From the NCBI GenBank assembly GCA_963082975.1, contig OY720344.1, positions 94,307,228 to 94,371,227 of the forward strand: a stretch of DNA of 64,000 nucleotides. The letters are read 5' to 3'. How positions within the stretch are numbered: the stretch's first letter is position 1; every line of letters starts with the position of its first letter. Of the stretch, positions 27,271 through 40,920 are shown in pieces. Below the pieces are notes generated by a model that did not search any database, was not told the DNA's origin, and saw only the letters and a program-made list of their open reading frames with translations. Both the position numbers and the translations under genes were made by a program. This stretch comes from Labia minor. Taxonomy: Eukaryota > Arthropoda > Insecta > Dermaptera > Spongiphoridae.

Positions 27271-30127
27271 AAGAAAAATATTTATTTATTATTTCACTCA
27301 AAATTCAATTTTTCGAAACTTATATAAGGCTTATTTCACCAATTAGATCGGTATTAATCAAGAGCCTAGTTAAGTGGTATAATACTGAACTACTGAACTT
27401 ATAGATGAAGGTTCAAACCTCACTCGTTCACAAAAATTTTAACATATATATATATATTTGAAGTGCTGGAATTAAAATAAATAAATTTGTAAACTTGTTA
27501 ATAAGGACTTAGATCCCTAGAGTAGAGGTTCTCAAACATTTTGAATTTGGTACTACATAAACTACTCATGTACCACTAAAATGAATACGTTACTAAAAGT
27601 AACTGTATTGGAGGTACCACCGTCATATAAGGTTATAAGGCACCACCAGTGGTATATATACCACAGTTTGAGAACCTCTGCCTTAAAGCCAATATATAAA
27701 AAATAGATGAATGTCTTATTTATTTAGATCTTTAAAAAAAGAGTAGATCTATTTTTATGAACTCATCATTCAAAGAATAGCGATATAAAATACTTACAAT
27801 AATTTATTTTAAACTCAAACACGTAATAGTTAAAAACTTCTTAAGCATAATTACAATTTTATTTTTAATTAATATTAAAATAAATAAATAAATAAATAAA
27901 TAAGCGATTTAATAGTAATAAGAATGAATGAATGTAAATGAAAGTAGTCAATGGATTTTTTCTTTGTTTTTTTTTTAAGATCATTTATACAAAGAGTTCA
28001 TATAAGATGTGGGTTGATGAGCGAAATTCTTTTTATCTCTCATCTCTCTTCATTATAAACAATTTCTCTATAGTAGATGAATTTCGATAGAGACGACTAG
28101 AAACAAAAAAGGAAAAGTTTAGTTGAGATGTGAAAGGGTAAACCAAAATAGAGGTGATGCGAAGACGATGTCCGAGGGCTCTGTATGATTCATTTGTTTA
28201 AAAAGGATTGTAAAAAAAAAACAAATTTTAAAATCGACAAGTGGAAGGAGTAAATGGTCTTTCAAGGAGTTGAACATTAAATCAATCAAATAATCACGGA
28301 TGAATAATGATTTCATGTTTCAAAAGAAAAACACTCCTTTATGATTCACATTTAATTAAAGTAGAATAAAAATTTAAATATGGAATGGATTGAAATCAGA
28401 TTTCATTCAATATTAAATTATTTGATATATATCAGTATGAATTTAATAATATATATATGATTTTATTAATTTAAATTTTTGAATTATATACTTTAAATAA
28501 TTTTTTTGAAATTTTTTTTTTCAATAATTCATATTAATCCCTAAAGAAAATAGAATTAGTTATATAATAAAGCAAAATAAAGGTATTATCTAGAAGGGAT
28601 GATAATCTGAAAATAATTAAAATATTGTTTGTTTTTTTCTTAAATTATTATTTTCTTATATTATCCTATTTTGTTATAGAGCTTCTTGGATCAGTTGGCC
28701 CCTCGCGTTTCTCCTGCAAGGAGTGTTTGATGAGAGTGGAAATGAGTTGCCCGTAAGGTAGGTTCATTTTTAAGGGAGATAGAACATTATCACAACTTAA
28801 TCTTTCAAATGATTATTTTTGTTGTTTTTGTAAAGGTTGTAGATCCAGGGGTGAATACAAAAAAATAGGATTATACATATATTCTATATCGTATATTTAG
28901 AATATCTTATTATATTATATTAATTATTATGTTATATTACATATAATTATATTTGAAAAAAAAATGAATAGTATTTTACAAAATTTGAATCTCACTTAAA
29001 CAGTATTAGGATAGTAGGGCTCAATGAATTTTTTTTTATTATTTTCAAAGTTTGAAAATAATTTAATTAACATAAATATTCATAGGTTGGTTTTAAAACT
29101 GTAATCTAGTGTGATACAATGATGAGGAGCGGAAATGCTTTAATACAGTATAATATATTTTAAATTTATAAATCTATGAAATATATAAGAGAGCAGGTCA
29201 ATAAGCCCGTGACTTTTTGAATTTCCTGTCTCTTAAATGAAATGGCAACACTGTTCCTGTCAGCAGGCAACTATCGGTTGACTCCTGTCGAAATTTGAAC
29301 CAGCCGGATATTTTAGTTTTTGTTTGACATCCATTTTTAGAAGACTTCCTGGTGATTTGAGAATAGAATGAAAAAAAGTGAACTATTTTTTGTTTCCTAA
29401 CCTGAAGAAATGGCTCGACGGAAAGGGATTTAACTCCAACGATGAAATTAACTCACAAACAAATTTATTTTGAAATCCTCGACAAATAATATTTTTTGGA
29501 AGGGATAAAAAAATTGGAGAACGTTGGACGAAGTGTATATAGCCCAAAGGAAATAATTTTTTATCCAAAAACCCGTGCTTCATTCAAAAAGTCAAGGACT
29601 TATTGACCTTCTAATTAAAATACAATTAATTAGTAAATATCATTAATTCACTTTATTTTAATCATTTGAACTCAATAAATTGACATTTTTCTACCAAAAA
29701 ATAAAGAAAAAAAAAAAGAAATAAAGTAACTTCTGGCAATATGAAATTTATATTGTCTATTTCATTAGAATTTTTGTTAATATAAAATCAAGTGCAACTA
29801 ATATAAACATTTATAAGTGAATTATTATTAATATAATGTATTAGACATATAATCACTTCATCTATGGACCTAATTCAAAGATATAGAACATATTCTTGGA
29901 ATAATAATGATGTATGTGTGCAAATGGTTTACAGATTTCGTCATCTGGACACTAAGGTACGTTTGCATGCCAGACGGGAGAGTGGTTCAGGAAGTGGAGG
30001 GCAAAGTCCGTCTCCTGAAAGAGAAGGCGCCCGGTCTCCCGGCCTGTCTCCGTTGATGAGTCGACGGGGACCACCGGGACTTCCAGCTCCACCGACACGA
30101 AACAAGAGCCCCAATTCTAAACATTAA
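20313..30127 (+). CDS. Tdc: Tyrosine decarboxylase (tyramine/octopamine synthesis)
   Basis: PLP-dependent group II decarboxylase converting tyrosine to tyramine, the octopamine precursor, in neurons. Exons: 20313-20513, 21583-21696, 23909-23960, 24043-24113, 24261-24497, 24758-24956, 25196-25361, 25439-25613, 25682-25847, 26734-26804, 27002-27228, 28680-28757, 29935-30127; 649 residues. Visible: [12 protein letters not shown] (Trp71, Tyr79, Phe80), SASEC (148-152), catalytic His193 in KEAHSCVEK, Asp273 in [11 protein letters not shown] Lys305 in NPNKW, Phe311, loop Tyr334, Ser354 where DOPA decarboxylase has Gly. The tail [23 protein letters not shown] and [11 protein letters not shown] matches insect Tdc as I recall it, then a Ser/Pro/Arg-rich end. 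Intron 4 uses a GC donor. The acceptor TAG|G sits one base before the ATG; an in-frame ATG at 20289 is the alternative start. Confidence 0.93.
20553..20584. repeat. AT dinucleotide microsatellite
   Basis: About 16 AT units in Tdc intron 1. Similar runs lie at 27239-27266, 34943-34975, 40875-40916 and 57776-57800. Confidence 0.95.
24114..24260 (+). other. GC-AG intron in Tdc
   Basis: The donor reads ATTCAG|GCAAGT and the acceptor TTTTCAG. The frame demands this junction (GGGVIQ|TSASEC). The same intron in the downstream paralogue has an ordinary GT donor (ATTCAG|GTAATG). Confidence 0.9.
27523..27680. mobile_element. Short hAT-like element in Tdc intron 11
   Basis: Ends are inverted repeats AGAGGTTCTCAAAC and GTTTGAGAACCTCTG, with inner phrases GTACCAC and ACCACAG typical of hAT-type MITEs. 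Flanking octamers CCCTAGAG and CCTTAAAG agree at six of eight positions, consistent with an eroded 8-bp target duplication. A related copy is at 63744-63870. Confidence 0.8.
29195..29609. mobile_element. Relic of a second mariner-type element in Tdc intron 12
   Basis: Inverted ends AGGTCAATAAGCCCGTGACT and (reversed) AGGTCAATAAGTCCTTGACT, followed by TTTT. The plus strand of the right half can be read, with stops, as a decayed mariner C-terminus ([11 protein letters not shown]..., then GERWTKCI before a stop), resembling the RWTKCI motif near the end of mariner transposases. About 415 bases remain of an expected 1.3 kb. No TA duplication is visible at the edges. Confidence 0.65.
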
Positions 30128-30250
30128 ATATACGAAGGTCATTCCACTCGAATACAATGTTAATGATATAGGAAAGTACACTCTATGAGATCATGATAAA
30201 TGAATTGTTTTCATTATTTATTATTTTTCCTATAAATTTTGATCGATTAT

Positions 30251-30665
30251 ATTGATGCCAAAATAAAATTTTTGGTAATTATTCAAGTTAACGCCTTTTC
30301 ATAGATTTGGATAATACTTTACTAGTAGTTTCCTTTTAAAATTCCAAATAAACTTTACTTATGAAATTTTTTCCGGGCCTCTTCTAGTTTACGAGATAAA
30401 AATTATTAAAATTTGCATGTAAATCCATTGATATTCTATTTAGTTACCATGTTTTATTAATTGGCCACCAGAGGCGCACTAATTTCGATTTAATTTAATT
30501 AATTCATTTTTTTAACTTATAAAAACCAAAAATTATTGAATAAGTGAATAATTAGTGAATTGGTCAATAAAACATTACTTAATGGCACATTTCGACGTTC
30601 ATAACCAGCTAATCTGTCAAACTTAAAAAAATCTTTATTTTAATAATTTTTATCTCGTAAACTAA
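30251..30665. mobile_element. Family D MITE-like element, copy 2, truncated, in the probable Tdc 3' UTR
   Basis: Matches 12615-13040 (CCAAAATAAAATTTTTGG, ATAATACTTTACTAGTAG, GTTTACGAGATAAA, CCATTGATATTCTATTTAG, GGCACATTTCGACGTTCAT) but stops before the right inverted repeat is complete. It begins 124 bases after the Tdc stop codon and contains an AATAAA at 30262-30267. A further AATAAA is near 31250. Confidence 0.75.
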
Positions 30666-31578
30666 AAAAAGAGTTAAATATATTCGTCTAGTTTATTCTC
30701 TCTTGATAATTGACCAAGTTTGAATTTCAAAGAATCAGGATATTTAGTGTGTATAAGAATTTCAATTATATTTATTTTTTCTATATATTCTGTCCTATAT
30801 CCTTAACTAAAATAAATTTACAAAAGATAAAAATAATCGAAACAATTCTATAAATAATATCATGAAATCAATTGAACAATTAAATTATATAAATATTATA
30901 TGTATATGTGAATTCTAATTAGTAATTGTTAGAGAATAAAGAATAATAAACTTCTTTCAAATTGATGATCCTAATTCTGTATCTGAGAGGTCAATTATCA
31001 TATGTTAATTCAAAAAATGAAACAGTTGTCCTTTCAGGTTTAGAATTAATTTTACACAAAATATTATCTTTATTTTTATTTTTTAATTAATAAAATAAAA
31101 TAAAATTAATAAATTAATGTTATTGATCGTCTTTATACTTTGCTTGTTCTAAAAACAAGCATGAGTTAATCTGAGTGTTTATCATCATGGCTAATTTTGT
31201 TATATTCTAAGTGTAATGAAAGCATATGAATGCTAATATTAAATGTAAATAAAAGAATTCAAAGAAAACCAAGTTTTTTTAAATTATTGTTAATTAAAAT
31301 TATCATTTAATTTGTAACAAGTCATGGAATTATAGTTCAAAGAATTGCTCAAACTTCATGGGAGAAGCCTTCTTCTTCAAACCGGTATTTGTATCAATAT
31401 TTATATATTTTATATAAATATATATAATTTGGACAAGAACATCTTAGACTATAAAATAAAAAAATCTGGAGTGTCTCCACTCAACTATCTCGCAATTTTG
31501 AATTCGATTTATTAATTAATTTAAAAAAATTAAATTGATAGTATAGTATTGTTATTCAATTAAATTAATTAATTAACA

Positions 31579-32283
31579 TATGTGCCACTTAGAAGCCAAA
31601 GCGATTAACTCCATATATCAGAGGTTCTTAATCTTATGTACTCTGCGGACCCCCACTTGAAAAAATTTTTTTTGACGGACCCCATTCCAACTTTAGGTAC
31701 TTTACGTCATTTTATTAGTTAATTTCTGGCTTACGATCTCATAAGAACAAGGATATATGATGAATATTTCTAACAGTGATTGGTGAATAACGATTTTTTT
31801 GCATATTGTAGAACACATTTTATTAGAAATTATAATATTGAAGAAAGAAAATTCTGCTAAATATGAAGATGGAAACGGTAGCAATAGTTTTCTTGCTCAT
31901 TTCGTTGAATTTGGGTATTTGATCTCTGTTTCCTCACAAAGCCATGCCATCGCTTCTTTTATATTAAATAAAGTTTTAACCGACTCATCATTTTCTCGTG
32001 CACCTGTACGATGGCTTTGTGGACCCCCAGTAAAGGCTTCGCGGACCCCCAGGGGTCCGCGGACCACAGTTTAAGAACCTCTGCCATATATAAACAAAAT
32101 GAGAAAATGAAGCCCAAAGTTAACAGCTTCAGGGTTATTGATTACAGAAAAATGTATATTGCATTGCAATATTAAGATTTTCAAGTTCAATATTCACTTC
32201 TTATGTTGCAGATTACCTTACATTACATTACTAGCAAAATTTTAAAAATTGGAGTTAATCGACTTGGCTTCTGAGTGACACAT
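31579..32283. mobile_element. MITE with about 36-bp terminal inverted repeats, split by a hAT insertion
   Basis: Left end ATATGTGCCACTTAGAAGCC followed by AAAGCGATTAACTCC; right end GGAGTTAATCGACTTGGCTT followed by CTGAGTGACACATAT. About 240 bases once the inner insertion is removed. A partial copy in the opposite orientation at about 34600-34765 has no insertion. Confidence 0.85.
31619..32083. mobile_element. Non-autonomous hAT-like element with perfect 8-bp target duplication
   Basis: 465 bases. Ends CAGAGGTTCTTAATCTT and (reversed) CAGAGGTTCTTAAACTGTGG. Flanked by identical octamers CCATATAT at 31611-31618 and 32084-32091. Inner phrases CGGACCCCCA and GGGGTCCGCGGACC are typical of hAT-derived repeats. 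The 91-codon open frame at 31799-32074 shows no transposase motif. Confidence 0.9.
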
Positions 32284-32810
32284 ATTTTAAATTTAAATTT
32301 AAAACCTTTACCTTCATTTTTAGGTCAAAATTTAAAAATTTAAAAAATTAATTCGCGTGTTTGCCTCTTTGTTGATGACTCCACGTCACGTGATGACGCG
32401 TGAGTGCCTGTCAAAGTGTTAAAAAAATAATTCCGGTAATTTCAGCGATCTATATATAGCAGTTTTATACAATTTTAAATCATGTGAAAAACTATCAAAC
32501 ATATAAGTATCTTTATTTTTACGGACACTTTAGAGGAAAAAAAAAAATGAAAACGTGCTAGGTAATGACACTCTTCCGAATCATTTCTCAAAAGTTGATA
32601 GAAAACTACAAATTTTGAATAATGCCCGTGTACAAAATTTCATTATTCTAGCTCAAACCGCTTTTGCTTAATCTTGTCTACATACCCACAATTTTTTTCA
32701 ACTTTAGGGAAAATGACTCAGGGTCTTCAAAACGTATAAAAACATCAAAATCTTGACATCAAAATTTTCGCAATGATCGCAATGGTGAGATAGTAAAAAC
32801 TTTTAAAATA

Positions 32811-34940
32811 ATATTAAAAATAATATATCTATAAAGACTCCTTCATTAGAGGTTAATTTATAAAAAAAAAAAAGAATTAAAATTAATCTAATGAGAGAAG
32901 AAATATGTACTAAATGTAATGGTTATTCTATTCTAATCTTGCCTATTTTTTCCTCAAAATTTTTATTTTAAACTTTTTAGCACGAATCAAGATAATAGAT
33001 ATAGTAATTAGATCATTTTTATTTTTAAATTTCAAAAAAAAAAATTTTTATTGGATTCTATTCATAAATGTTAAGTATTATTATACAAATAATAATTTGT
33101 AGATTTAATTTTAATGCGTAATATATAATAATAATTTAATTTAATTTTCTACTAAATAGTTTTCAGCTAGTACCGCTATCTATAATTAAAGATAATACAT
33201 TAAACATACAACAGAAAAAGAACAAATTAAGTAGAGAATTAACCTGAGAAATAGTCTTGCATAAATGAACAGATACATTTTTCTATCAATTTATGGAGGA
33301 AAAAATCAAGATTAATATTTTTGGAATGATGAAATAGAATCTTATAAATATTTTTAATTTTGTTTGTTGGTATTTTTTAATTAATAATAACCCATTTTTA
33401 AGATAAATATTATTCCTTAATCTTTAACTATTTATAAATATCATAAGAAAATTTTTTTACGAATATATTTTTATGATTTAAATAGGAAGTTAGAAAAGAG
33501 CACAGTGTTGAAATGACATGTTGCTGAACAAGACCTTGTGGGATCAATTACTAAGAACAATCAAGTGTTGTAGTTTTAGGTATTTTCAATTCAAATGACT
33601 CACACCAATGTTCCGTTGGAGTTGATTAGAAGGATCGGAGATTGATTTCGATCTCCAAAAAATATTTATCAAGGCTAATTCTTAAACGACTATAATGTAT
33701 CATATTAAACTTCAAATAATTAATCATTTCAATCGTGTTTCATTTATTATTCTATCTAAAATTACATACATAATTCTCGATTGAAAGGTATGAATGAAAA
33801 AAGTTTCTATTCAAAGAAAGAATTTCACGAGGAAAGTAGTAAAGATGACGTTTGAATGGTGGATGACATCACAACATGATAGGGAGACTTGAATGCCTAA
33901 TGGATGTCAAAATATTTAGATTAGTTTCTGTTAAAAAAAAATAAGAGAAGAGCATATGGTTTTCTTTAAGCGAGCTAAAAAATAAAATAAACTTCGCAAG
34001 TGACATTCTCTAACATTAAAATGATGTCACAATATCTAAGAGAAACAAAAAAAAAGATTTGAAACTTTTAAATGAAATATTATACATATATGAATTGGAA
34101 TATCTTTTGGAAATTCAATTATTGCTATTCTGATAAGTTACAAAAACAATGAACCTTTTAATAAAAAAAAAAAAAAAATTAGCAAGTTTATACAAATATT
34201 TGAATAAACAGACAATTTATCACATTTCCAGATAATTAGCTATTAAATTACTAAAAATATAAATTAATCCAACAGATTATATATCTTCAACTAAAAGCGC
34301 CCAACGTTTTTAGTTGAATATGAAGCAATTCATCCATAAACTTTGACAGGCTTATAGAAAAATTATTTTATTCTTTTTAGTCCACTAGAAAAACATTAAT
34401 TTATAAAAAAAAATTATATTTATATTATATTATTCTTTTTGGTGCAATTTTAATTCGATAAATACTATTTAATATAACAAGAGAAATAGAAAAGATTATG
34501 TGATACGAAAATTTGCAAATAAGAATAAAACAAAAAAAAATATTAATCTTCTAAAACTGATTTTATGTATTTAAATTAAGTAAATGTTATTATATGAAGG
34601 GAATATTGAACTTGATAATTTTAATATTGCAATGCAATATACATTTTTCTGTAATCCATAACCCTGAATTTAATACAAACTGGGAACTTTGGGCTTCATT
34701 TTCTCATTTTGTTTATATGTGGAGTTAATCGCTTTGGGTTCTGAGTTGCACATATATATATAATATATTGTCCTCTATTATTAAATATATTAAATAAGAA
34801 AAAAAAAACAATTAAAATTATTTTTTACTGTAAATAAAACCCAAGACATATTGATTCTTTACCTCAAAAACCCTATCATCGGTTCTTAAAGAAAACAAAG
34901 TGTCACTACATATTATTGTATAATTTTTGCTAGTTAAATA

Positions 34941-34977
<37 letters not shown>

Positions 34978-37900
34978 TATAATTTAAATAAAATCATTAA
35001 ATAACTAAAAGTTTTGAATTATTATTTGTTTATAAGGATTAAATGAAAATTATATTATAATTGAAAGCTGGGATTGGTAGATAGAAAAGATAATGTCTTT
35101 AGAATTCAATTTATTTCTATTGAAAATAATTTCCTTTTATTTGTCGTTTAATAGAAACACTCAGGAATATAACTGTTATATTATTTAGATTTTTTGGAAT
35201 TAACATGAAAGCAAGAGGAAAAGTTTAAATGAAAGGAATTACCTGAGTATCAGGTTTTTCTTAAGCCTAAAGTTTTCCTTACAAATGTGAAATCAAAATT
35301 AGTATTTATAACAAAATAGTATAAATACTTAAAATGATTTTAAAGATAATTTAAAGATTTATTTTATAAAATTTTAGGACAAAAAATAGTCAAAATAACA
35401 CAGTTATTGCAATTAAAACATAAATAAATAAACTTATATTATAATGTAATTAAAATAAATAGATCTCTAAAACAATTTTTAATGTAAAAACGTCAAAATC
35501 CTATGCAAATAGACAAGATGTTTTTTGCAAAGATAGAGTTAAAAGGCAAAAAATAAAATGTTTTATTCAATATAATCCAAACATTAGTTAAAATGTTTTA
35601 TTCTGATGTTTATATATTTTTTAATAACTATTTTTTAAATAACATATTTTAGAGCTTAATTTAGAATAAATGTCTTCAAGTCATGCTTTTTTTGTTCCTT
35701 TTTAAAGTAGAAACTCATTCTATTAAAACGGAGTTCCTATGGAAGAGAAAGGATTTTAAAGTTCCATGCTTCAAGCCATATTAGCAGAGGGAATCCCTAG
35801 CCTTGATTTCGAGGGGAAAGAATAAATAATAGTAGAGGAGGTTGACAACAAAAAAAAATATAGATCCGCTATTACTAAAATCAAGTATAAATTGCTGAGT
35901 TGATTGCAATATTTAGGTTTATAACACGTGAATATTGTGTATATAAAAATTTAATAAATTGATATCAATCCCTAATTATTTGAATTTATTTATATTTAAT
36001 TTAAAATGTTATGTTATTGTAAGGAAAATTATAACAAGGAAACAAAATTAAGAAAACTAGTTCTATGACAATGAATGATGTAAAACAGTAGACGGAAATT
36101 TTATTAGTTACTTTACTTATTAAGATCAGAAAATTGCAAAATATATTATTAACCAATGAATGAATAATAATATAATCATAAATTATAATTATTTTATAAT
36201 CTATAACAGTTTTAATAAGGAATGAAGAAAGATTAAAAAAGTTTATCTATCATTAATATTTATTATAAAAACAAACTCAAAGCCATTAATTTCTTCCATG
36301 ACAGTTATAAATAATTTTTCTAATTTCAAGTTAAAATCTTCATTTTAATTAATTAGCTGCTCAAATCGTCTTCGGCCCTTTTTTCAGATAGAGAGAGCCT
36401 ATGTCCTCTGTACCCCCTGATACATAGTATTTGTTTGAAAGTCTGTATGCAATCGGTTTTCATCTTTTTTATTTCAATCAGTATATAAAAACATTAATTT
36501 CTTTTTGTGTACTTATTTATTTTTTTTAATTTAATCAGTAAATTAATTTTATATATATATATATATAAATTTCGAACCTATAGCGTCACAATTTCTCCGA
36601 CAGACAGACAGACATTAAAAATTCTTGTCACTTTTGACATGAAATGTGATATATTCAACATTTTTAATTCTGAGCAATGTGTAGACAAAAACCTTTATGT
36701 ATATATCGCCACAGAAAATATTATTTTAAGTTGAATCAAGCACCTGGAATTTATGCAACCAGATAGGATTATAAAGTTTCTAGCCAAATTAAGTTGAATA
36801 TTAACTAGTTGGTTGAGAAAATAACTTAGTAGTCACATAAACCTTCTTTTAATTACTTTTATATAATAAAAAATTTAAGTTTATTATTCTTAAATAAGTT
36901 TCCTTTCTTTAGAAGAAAATACGTAACATGTATGTACAGCTTTAATAAAAATAAAAAGTAAAAATAACTAAAATAAAATAATGTAAAAAAACTTGAAAAT
37001 AGAGACAATTATAAAGGTCATCTCTTGTAAATGATCTCTAACTCGTAAGATAGGTGGAGAAGAATCATCAATGAATAATTTTTTTCATTTACACATCAGA
37101 TAAGTACAATAAAAATTATACAAATCATATATAATTAATTTGATAAAAAAAAAATAGAATTTAATTTAGTTTATAATCTCTAAAAGTTATTAAATTTCGT
37201 ATATGAAAACTAAATTAGTTTTTCAGATTGATCATTTTTATTTCTATTTTAAAAATTAATTAATTTTTAATTTAAATATTAAAATTTAGATATTTTTTTT
37301 AATCAAATTCCAACTTAAAACAATCATAAAAATATAAATACAAATATTTAGAAATAGAATATAAAAATTATTCAAATCAATTCTATGTTTATAAAAGTTC
37401 AAAGTTCTACCTTTGGGAAATACTTAAAGATAAATTAATAATTTTATATATAGATAGAAATATGTCCTTCAAAAATTACTATCAATAAGATTCCAAGGGC
37501 AAATTCTAGTAAGACAGGATTCCAGGTAAATACGTATTTACGTACATCTTAAATTAAACTGGTTCCTTAAGTTGTTTTTTTTTTAAATAAATATATTTTC
37601 ACTATGAAAAATGAAAAAGTAATCTAAAAGTTATCCTCATTCTTAATTAATTAATTTTAAATTAGTAATAAATCATGTGTTTAAAATTAAGAAAAAAATA
37701 TTCCTTGCCAGGCCATGAAACTATTATTTTTTTAATTTAAGTAAACAAGTAAATTTCATATTTATACTTTATAAATATAAATGATACCAACAACTCATGA
37801 TGTAATATTCTTGTGGTGATGTACAATAAAGTTTTTATCAATTATAAGATTCCCGGCAGATCACCTGTCCTAAATCACATATAATATGATAATTTAAAAA

Positions 37901-40872
37901 TTTTGTACTTTGCCTGCAAATTTCAGAAAATATTTCAATTAATACCAAGAAATGATATTTAATAATTAATTGAGCAATGAACTTAGATCATATAGCTTAG
38001 AGTATTAATTCCCAAACTTTTTGCACTTAAGAGTACTTATTATGATGCCAGTAAGGTTGTAAGGTATATTTATAGTTGGACATTGGTAATAATAAACAAA
38101 ATTTAATTTAAAAATATATGCCTAAATATAAGGAAGATCACCAATAATTAGTAAATAATTATTTAAAAATACTTAATATAAAATAGAAATTTCAAGTCAA
38201 TGTGATCTAAAGATTATTGCATTCTATTATATTGGATTAAAACGGTTTGAGGGCGCCCTGGTGCCAGAAGGGATAGGATTAGAAATTAGTTAGATCTAGA
38301 TTTTATCAATCTTGAAATATATAAAAATACTTAAATCACAGTGATTTGATTGTAATAAGTATTTGGTTAAAATTTTTTCATGAATAATAAATCTAATTCT
38401 AATTAAGTATAGATAACAATTCTTGATATTTTCATAAAGTAATTCATTAATAATTATTCATATAAATAAGTTTTTAGAATAAATTAATCATTTTATATGA
38501 TAAAACATTCAGCTTCAATCTTTTTGTAAGTGGATAAATTCCATATGAGTATTAAATATTAAATGATCAAGTCCTATTAATTTAAATTTAAATAAAAAAA
38601 AGAAAATCTTAAAATGTATTGTATACCATGAGTCAAGGAATTAGGAGAGAAAAGAAATTGGATGGAGATAGATCTGGGAAGGCAAGATAAATTCATAAAT
38701 AATTTATAAATATTTATAATAAAAAATATTATGTAAAATAATCTATTAAAAAGATAGAATCTGGATAAAACTTTAAAGACAAAAGTGATTTAAAAAATAA
38801 TTTGAATCAATAAATACTATCAGAAGAATGCATTTATTTATAAAACTGTTATTATTTATATATTTTTTGTTTTTTATAACTCTTCACCAAATGTAATAAT
38901 ATAAGCATCAAATTGGTTATATCTTTCCTCATTTATAAGGAAATTAAAAATAAAATTATTTTTCCTTTCTTGGTGTGATTGACATTCCAAATTGCTTCTA
39001 ATTATATGTATCAGCTGTCAAAAGGACTCTTCATTATTTAAAAAAATAATATAATATTTTAAAAAATTATTTTGTGATTTACTCAACAAGAAACAATTCA
39101 TTAAGTAGATATTTCATTCATTTTTATTATAATTCTTATATTTTCATTTTCATTTATATACTTGGAAATTGTCATTACTTTCACAATTGTAATTCACTTA
39201 TTTTTATCATTCGAACATGAATCATATAGTCAAATTTTTGCTTATGTGTTTATATATAAAGAAATTAAATAAATGTAATAAATTGATCGTTAGGTTTATT
39301 CTGGTGTCAAATTTTTGGACAGGAATTGCGGTAAAAAACTTACATCCTGGGGAACTCCCGACCAGTCCAAAGCTACTTTGGCTAGAGAAGGGGAGAGGGA
39401 GGGAAATGCCCGGGTGGCCACCTGATGACGCAGGCAATCCTTCGCCACTCTCTCCTGTGCATTGCAATGTTGACGGAAAGATAATGAATCAGAACATCTT
39501 AACAATTTGCAGAAGTATTTACAATTTTCTTAATGAATATGTTTTTTATAAGGATTAAGGAAAATCAATAACAAAAATGATTTAATATTAATATAAAGGA
39601 AAAGTAAACTGATAAATATGAACTAAATAGGTAGTAATCATATAATTATAATGATAATTAGATAATAGAGATGCGATAGCATAACACTATTATTAACAAT
39701 AACCGATATATAATTAAATTTTATAAGAAAAAAGTAGTATAATTAAAATTAAATTAAAATTAATTTAGTATCTCCATTAGTTTTAGATGGCAAGGGAATT
39801 TTCTAAATGGGGTCTATGGAACAAGAGTCCACCCAGCCTTCAGGATCAAAATTGGGAAACTACTTGATAAAAATAGCCGTCCGGGCAAGAAAATCAAGAT
39901 AAAGGTTGAAAAGATCCGTTTTTACTGATCATAGAACACCATTACCTCGCTTATAGGTTGCAACCCACATAATAGGCGCTGATTTTTCGTAGGATGTACA
40001 AAATAATTGAGTTAAACATATAAATATCTATATATTTCTAGAAAATAATAATAGTAATAATAAGAGAGTTAAATAAAATGAGTTAAATAGTATTTATTTT
40101 AGTGCTACTTTCTAAATTATTTTTCTTTCTACTTTCAATTCCTACATTTATTAGGTAAAATTAGCATTGCATGTCAATTTAATTACAAAAATATATGCAA
40201 ATTATGTACTAATTATTTATATATATTAATAAAATCCTAGCTGAGTGTGAGAAACAATTTAACTTAAAAACAAGGGTTGAATTTATAAAACTGTATAATA
40301 ATTATAATACTTAATAGGTTTAACAAATAAAGTAAAAATTGACTAAAATAGGCTTAGATGCTGAAGATAATAAAACTATATTCCTGGGATAGCCCTTTGG
40401 CAAACATAATATTATGTTGGTGAATCAATGAATTAAATTTGTTATGAATTTTTCCTCGTTAGTGTTTTTATGGATATATTCTCATACTATAAAAGATTAA
40501 ATAATATTAGCATAATAATAATAATATTAAATAATATTATTATGAGTCATGATATTTATAATCTCAAGCAATATAATAATTTTCTAACAGGTCGATAATA
40601 TTCATTGATTAATGGTAATTTTATACTAATTATTAATATTTAATAATCAATGGTTCATACACTTTTTTATAAATTTTTCCTGAAATTTTTAAACAATTAA
40701 TTAAATTAACTAATTAATAATAATTAAATTAATAAATATTTAAATAATTGTAATAATTAAAAACTATTAAAAAATTAAAGTTATAGACATTATCTTAAGT
40801 TGAAATTTAATTTCATGAAAGAAAAATTATAATACTATAAATTATTCTATTTCTTTATATAAATATACTTAC

Positions 40873-40920
<48 letters not shown>

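Larger units (their letters stand above)
31461..32810 (-). repeat. Dispersed repeat family A, copy 3, interrupted by nested elements
   Basis: Reverse orientation. The right-hand part of the family (GTGTCTCCACTCAACTATCT) is at 31461-31570 and the rest (CTCTTTGTTGATGACTCCAC, CACGTGATGACGCG, GCCCGTGTACAAAATTTCAT, AAACCGCTTTTG) at 32290-32810. The two halves are separated by a TIR element at 31579-32283, itself split by a hAT-like element. Confidence 0.85.

Noticed and set aside
31799..32074. 91-codon frame inside the hAT-like element
   Set aside because: The element is 465 bases with terminal signals only; the frame has no BED finger, RNase H-like or dimerisation motif.
39217..39558. 113-codon plus-strand frame, also open on the minus strand
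   Set aside because: Short GC-richer patch open on both strands; no recognisable protein and no paired splice sites.
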